Source: Alphaproteobacteria bacterium
GTDB taxonomy: Bacteria > Pseudomonadota > Alphaproteobacteria > Caulobacterales > Caulobacteraceae
Length of the DNA stretch: 8,298 bases
Direction of reading: 5' to 3'
Assembly (NCBI GenBank): GCA_028869395.1
Contig: JAGWSE010000064.1
Location: 1 to 8,298 of the forward strand
Both the position numbers and the translations under genes were made by a program. Shown piece by piece: positions 6,024 through 8,298 of the stretch (position 1 is the stretch's first letter; each line of letters opens with the position of its first letter). The notes beneath the pieces were generated by a model. It saw only the letters and a program-made list of their open reading frames with translations, had not been told where the DNA came from and did not search any database.

Positions 6024-6180
6024 CTGAAGGCGGTAATGACGAGATAATTGTCCAGAATGGGTGCGTCATCTGGCGCCGTCTTGCGGGGGATCGGCTGCGG
6101 TTGCGAACCACTTCGACGCGTGGCCGCCTGATCAGGTCCCCGGCGCCACGTCCGCGAGGCGCGCACGCCGGGGCGCGCGG

Positions 6181-6205
6181 GCCCACCCTTGCGTCGCGGG
6201 TGGGC
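6181..6205. repeat. perfect 8-bp stem-loop upstream of mnhE
   Basis: GCCCACCC (6181-6188) pairs with GGGTGGGC (6198-6205) across a 9-base loop. There is no gene immediately before it on either strand for it to terminate. Confidence 0.55.
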
Positions 6206-6211
6206 GCGTTA

Positions 6212-6244
6212 TCCCGCAATCCCGGAATCTGAAGATCTGCGGGA
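6212..6244. repeat. 7-bp inverted repeat overlapping a tandem ATCCCG repeat
   Basis: TCCCGCA (6212-6218) pairs with TGCGGGA (6238-6244) across 19 bases. The left arm is part of a tandem 8-mer, ATCCCGCA then ATCCCGGA (6211-6226). Next to it GGGACA (6241-6246) can pair with TGTCCC (6274-6279), and GCCTGG (6251-6256) with CCAGGC (6278-6283); these pairings overlap and exclude each other. Confidence 0.4.
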
Positions 6245-6322
6245 CAAGGAGCCTGGTCGGGTGGGTTTCCGCCTGTCCCAGGCCACGACGTCCATCACCG
6301 CAGCCCGACTCGTCCGCTCCAT

Positions 6323-6328
6323 TTGACA
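6323..6328 (+). promoter_or_regulatory. possible -35 element for the right-hand antiporter operon
   Basis: A perfect TTGACA lies 41 bases before the mnhE start. No good -10 hexamer is found 16-18 bases downstream (CCGCGT region), so the promoter call is weak. Confidence 0.22.
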
Positions 6329-6369
6329 AGGGTTGAACATCTCGTCCGCGTCGGCGTTGCCGTCGCGAG

Positions 6370-6825
6370 ATGCCGATGCTGCGGACGTTCCTCACCCTGG
6401 CGGCCCTGGGCGGCCTCTACCTGCTCCTGAGCGGCCAGCCCTCCCCGCACGAACTCGCCGCCGCCGCAGGGTGCGCCGCGCTCGGCGCGGCCGCCGCGGG
6501 GCTGGCCGTCGGGCCCATGAAGCCGGGCCTGAGTTTCGCCATCGAAGATCTGGCGCCCCTGGGCTCGGCCCTCGCGCGCCTGGCGGGCGGCAGCTGGCGC
6601 GCCGCGCGGGGGCTCGCGGCGGCCGCCATCCTCGGCCGCGGCGGCGGCTTCGAGCGCAAGCGGTTCGTGCGGGGGCAGAAGACCTCGGAGCGCGACCGGA
6701 CGCGCCGGGTGATCTGCCTGATCGCCGAAAGCCTCACGCCGGACAGCTACGTGGTCCGCTTCCACCCGGGCCGCCCGGAGATCGACCTCCACGAGCTGCC
6801 GCGAGGCGGGAAGGGCGGCGCATGA
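6370..6825 (+). CDS. mnhE: Na+/H+ antiporter subunit MnhE/MrpE
   Basis: A 151-residue inner-membrane subunit of the Mrp complex, first gene of the right-hand operon copy. Hydrophobic segments are seen at about 5-22 and 28-48, with a more weakly hydrophobic stretch at 60-90, followed by a soluble C-terminal domain. That domain carries the MnhE signature: SLTPDSYVV at 121-129 (family: S.TPGT.vV) and IDLHEL at 138-143. The length is slightly below the usual 155-170. ATGs at 6370 and 6376 both fit; neither has a convincing ribosome site, and the first was kept. The stop overlaps the mnhF start (ATGA). The gene is divergent from the HTH regulator across about 350 bases. It appears intact. Confidence 0.88.
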   Translation: MPMLRTFLTLAALGGLYLLLSGQPSPHELAAAAGCAALGAAAAGLAVGPMKPGLSFAIEDLAPLGSALARLAGGSWRAARGLAAAAILGRGGGFERKRFVRGQKTSERDRTRRVICLIAESLTPDSYVVRFHPGRPEIDLHELPRGGKGGA

Positions 6826-7082
6826 GCGAGCGGCTTGTCTGGACCGCTGCCTGCGTCGGGCTCATCGGGCCGCTGCTCGGGGCCGTGTGGATGGCGGCGC
6901 GCGGAGAGATCCCGCAACGGCTCGCCGGCGTCCAGATCGCCGCGGCTCTCACGACGGTGCTGCTGGCGGCCATGACCTTCGCCCTGGACCAGGCCTCGGC
7001 CGTCGACGTCGCGCTGACGGCGGGCCTGCTCGGCCTTCCGGCCGGACTGCTGTTCGCATTGTTCCTGGAGCGTTGGCTTTGA
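6822..7082 (+). CDS. mnhF: Na+/H+ antiporter subunit MnhF/MrpF
   Basis: An 86-residue protein with three predicted membrane helices (about 5-26, 34-55, 60-82), the usual size and layout of MrpF. After helix 1 comes the polar stretch ARGEIPQRLAGVQIA, where the family has its Gp...dRvva segment. D62 opens the third helix (VDVALTAGLLGLPAG), matching the conserved Asp in ..DvALv.allgF. Similarity is by pattern and context rather than high identity, but its place between mnhE and mnhG makes the call firm. The start ATG overlaps the mnhE stop by four bases, and its own stop overlaps the TTG start of mnhG. Confidence 0.85.
   Translation: MSERLVWTAACVGLIGPLLGAVWMAARGEIPQRLAGVQIAAALTTVLLAAMTFALDQASAVDVALTAGLLGLPAGLLFALFLERWL
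7067..7070 (+). promoter_or_regulatory. ribosome binding site that decides the TTG start of mnhG
   Basis: GGAG ends 8 bases before TTG at 7079. It supports this start over the later GTG at 7094, and the resulting TTGA overlap matches the coupling of the neighbouring genes. Confidence 0.5.
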
Positions 7083-7369
7083 CGGGCGCGGTCGTGGCGA
7101 TCCTCCTGGCTTCAAGCGTGCTCTGCAGCTGGATCGCGGTTCTCGGGGCGCTGCGCCTGCGGAGCGCGCTGGACCGGCTCCACGCCGTGACCTTCGTCTA
7201 CGTCGCCGGCCTGGGGCTGTTGGTGGCGGCAGGCTTCGTCCAGGAGGGTGTCACCGAGCGCACCTTGAAGCTCCTGTTCCTCTTCGTGGCGCTGCTCTTC
7301 GGCGGCGCTGCGGTCACTCACGCCCTGGCCCGCGCCATCGCCACGCGCGAGGAGGCGGACGTCCCATGA
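7079..7369 (+). CDS. mnhG: Na+/H+ antiporter subunit MnhG/MrpG
   Basis: A 96-residue protein with three membrane helices, the standard MrpG layout. The family motif after helix 1 (G.lRl.d.l.RlHA.t) is present as LGALRLRSALDRLHAVTFVY, with D32-RLHA. Helix 2 is GLGLLVAAGFV and helix 3 is LLFLFVALLFGGAAVTHALARA, as in the family. No ATG is available at the right place; TTG at 7079, which overlaps the mnhF stop (TTGA), has GGAG at 8 bases and was chosen. The stop overlaps the next start (ATGA). In Mrp complexes this small subunit lies near MrpF and MrpE and is needed for assembly or activity. Call is firm, start slightly uncertain. Confidence 0.86.
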   Translation: MTGAVVAILLASSVLCSWIAVLGALRLRSALDRLHAVTFVYVAGLGLLVAAGFVQEGVTERTLKLLFLFVALLFGGAAVTHALARAIATREEADVP

Positions 7370-7611
7370 CCCCGCTGCTCGCCGCCCTGATGATCGCCGC
7401 AGCCCTCGCCGGCCTGGCCGTGGTGACGGCGCGCGATCCCCGTCGCCAGGTCTTCGCGCTCGGCGCGAACGGGCTGGTGTTGAGCGTGCTCTTCCTCGCC
7501 CTGCAGGCGCCCGACGTGGCGCTCTCCGAGCTGGCCGTGGGCGTGGTGGCCGTGCCGCTGCTGTTTCTCGTGGCGCTCACGGCGACCCGGCGGCGCGAGG
7601 GCGACGAATGA
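7366..7611 (+). CDS. MbhD/DUF4040-type subunit (MrpA C-terminal domain homologue)
   Basis: An 81-residue protein with three hydrophobic segments (about 3-20, 28-46, 52-71). LQAPDVALSELAVGVV (46-61) matches the GaPDlAltql.Ve motif found in the C-terminal part of MrpA and in the stand-alone MbhD subunit of archaeal hydrogenase/Mrp modules. E55 sits where the family has a conserved polar or acidic residue. In canonical Mrp systems this domain is fused to the large MrpA antiporter subunit; here it is a separate small gene with GGAGG about 10 bases upstream. It overlaps mnhG before it and mnhB after it by ATGA. It is probably a small inner-membrane subunit of the same complex. Confidence 0.83.
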   Translation: MTPLLAALMIAAALAGLAVVTARDPRRQVFALGANGLVLSVLFLALQAPDVALSELAVGVVAVPLLFLVALTATRRREGDE

Positions 7612-8298
7612 ACCAGACCGCGCGCCGCGGCCTGCTGGCGCTGTCCGCGCTCGCGGCGGCGCCCGGGCTTGTCGCCCTGATCGGCGCCATGCCGGAGTTC
7701 GGCAGCGGGCCGCGCGCCCTGGGCCGCGCGATCGCCGTCGCCGGACCGCGGCTGCGGCATGTGCAGAACCTGGTGAGCGCCGTGAACTTCGATTTCCGGA
7801 GCCTCGACACCGTCGGCGAGGAGTTCATGCTGATGTGCGCCGTCACCGGAACGGTCCTGCTGCTGCGCGGCGGACGCGGGGAGGGGACGACCGACCAGCC
7901 CGCCCTCGCGCCGGGGCGGCCGCGCCTGGACAGGGCGGAATCCACGACCCTGGCCGGCTGGATCTGCGCGCCGCTGATCCTCGTCTTCGGGATCTATGTG
8001 GTGCTGCACGCGACCGTGACGCCGGGCGGCGGCTTCCAGGGCGGCGCGATCGCGGCCTCGGGTCTGGTGCTGAGCTTCGTGGCGGGCGGCTACCACGCCT
8101 GGCGGCGCCTGGCCCGCTCGCCCGTGCTGGCCGCCCTGGAGGCCGCCGGCGCGCTCCTGTTCATCGGCTCCGGCCTGGCGGTCATGGGGGTTGGCGGCGC
8201 CTTCATGGAGAACCGCCTGCCGCTGGGCAAGGCCGGCGACATCCTCTCCGGCGGGATCATGGTCACCGAGAACCTCGGCGTGGGACTGGCGGTCTGCG
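7608..8298 (+). CDS. mnhB: Na+/H+ antiporter subunit MnhB with MbhE-like N-terminal part, 3'-truncated by window edge
   Basis: The first 230 residues of the second mnhB copy. Residues 7-29 form a hydrophobic helix. Residues 53-74 (NLVSAVNFDFRSLDTVGEEFML) match the V..vl.dfRg.DTlGE motif found at the C-terminal end of MrpA and in MbhE. From about 113 the MnhB domain follows, with PGGGFQGG at 139-146. The protein is therefore an MbhE-MbhF(MrpB) fusion. Residues 113-230 match the left-hand copy with four changes (A/V, G/S, M/L, A/G). By analogy with the left copy the full protein would be about 261 residues. The start ATG overlaps the previous stop, so it is coupled to the operon. C and D homologues are expected just beyond the edge. 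Confidence 0.92.
   Translation, partial: MNQTARRGLLALSALAAAPGLVALIGAMPEFGSGPRALGRAIAVAGPRLRHVQNLVSAVNFDFRSLDTVGEEFMLMCAVTGTVLLLRGGRGEGTTDQPALAPGRPRLDRAESTTLAGWICAPLILVFGIYVVLHATVTPGGGFQGGAIAASGLVLSFVAGGYHAWRRLARSPVLAALEAAGALLFIGSGLAVMGVGGAFMENRLPLGKAGDILSGGIMVTENLGVGLAVC
7944..8298 (+). repeat. right copy of the duplicated mnhB segment
   Basis: Direct repeat of 1-355, same strand, same frame, 337 of 355 bases identical. It runs to the window edge, so the right border of the duplication is not visible. Confidence 0.95.

Larger units (their letters stand above)
6024..6369. other. divergent intergenic region between the HTH gene and mnhE
   Basis: About 350 bases without a gene. It holds a short AT-richer patch (about 6034-6050), a run of potential hairpins (6181-6283) and a TTGACA element at 6323-6328. 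It should contain the promoters of both the HTH gene and the right-hand antiporter operon. No tRNA, known riboswitch core or terminator T-run was recognised. Confidence 0.5.

Noticed and set aside
6333..6821. An upstream extension of mnhF from a TTG at 6333
   Set aside because: It would translate the mnhE region in another frame as Arg/Pro/Gly-rich sequence. The ATG at 6822 with the ATGA overlap is the natural start.
1..8298. A circular 7.9-kb plasmid with overlapping ends
   Set aside because: The terminal repeats differ at 18 of 355 bases, mainly at silent positions, and no replication or mobilisation gene is present. It cannot be fully excluded if the assembly merged variants.
1..8298. Insertion sequence, CRISPR array, tRNA or rRNA
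   Set aside because: No transposase, terminal inverted repeats, spaced direct repeats, tRNA T-loop pattern or rRNA-like segment was seen. The only long repeat is the coding mnhB duplication.

Overview
The window is high-GC DNA, probably from an alphaproteobacterium; a Caulobacterales/Phenylobacterium-like source is a guess from the look of the kinase tail and the helix-turn-helix protein. Its two ends carry parts of an Mrp/Mnh-type multisubunit cation/proton antiporter operon, and a regulatory/accessory block lies between them.

Left (1-2563, + strand): the 3' part of mnhB, then mnhC and mnhD, joined by ATGA overlaps. The antiporter operon ends here, facing a convergent gene across a GC-rich stem-loop. 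Middle (2503-6023, mostly - strand): a soluble hybrid histidine kinase (REC-HisKA-HATPase-REC) whose 3' end looks frameshifted; a gene-poor stretch with a 19-bp palindrome; a small Tyr/Gly/Asp-rich lipoprotein with a strong ribosome binding site; and a small HipB-like helix-turn-helix regulator, also apparently frameshifted, with an inverted repeat directly upstream of its start codon. Right (6370-8298, + strand): mnhE, mnhF, mnhG, a small MbhD/DUF4040-type protein, and the 5' part of a second mnhB, all coupled by 4-base overlaps.

The two mnhB copies match base for base in frame (337 of 355 positions identical, no gaps). The window therefore shows the back half of one operon copy and the front half of another, 7943 bp apart. 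If both copies share one layout, the full operon is E-F-G-MbhD-(MbhE/B fusion)-C-D. That order resembles archaeal Mbh/Mrp modules and lacks the large MrpA antiporter subunit, leaving MnhD as the only ND2/ND4/ND5-like subunit. Together the products would form an inner-membrane complex exchanging monovalent cations for protons. A control link to the kinase or the HTH protein is possible from position but not shown.

Cautions: the window edge falls exactly where a 101-bp stretch of perfect identity between the copies begins, and two unrelated genes carry frame disruptions. Assembly or base-calling artefacts must therefore be weighed against a real tandem duplication.
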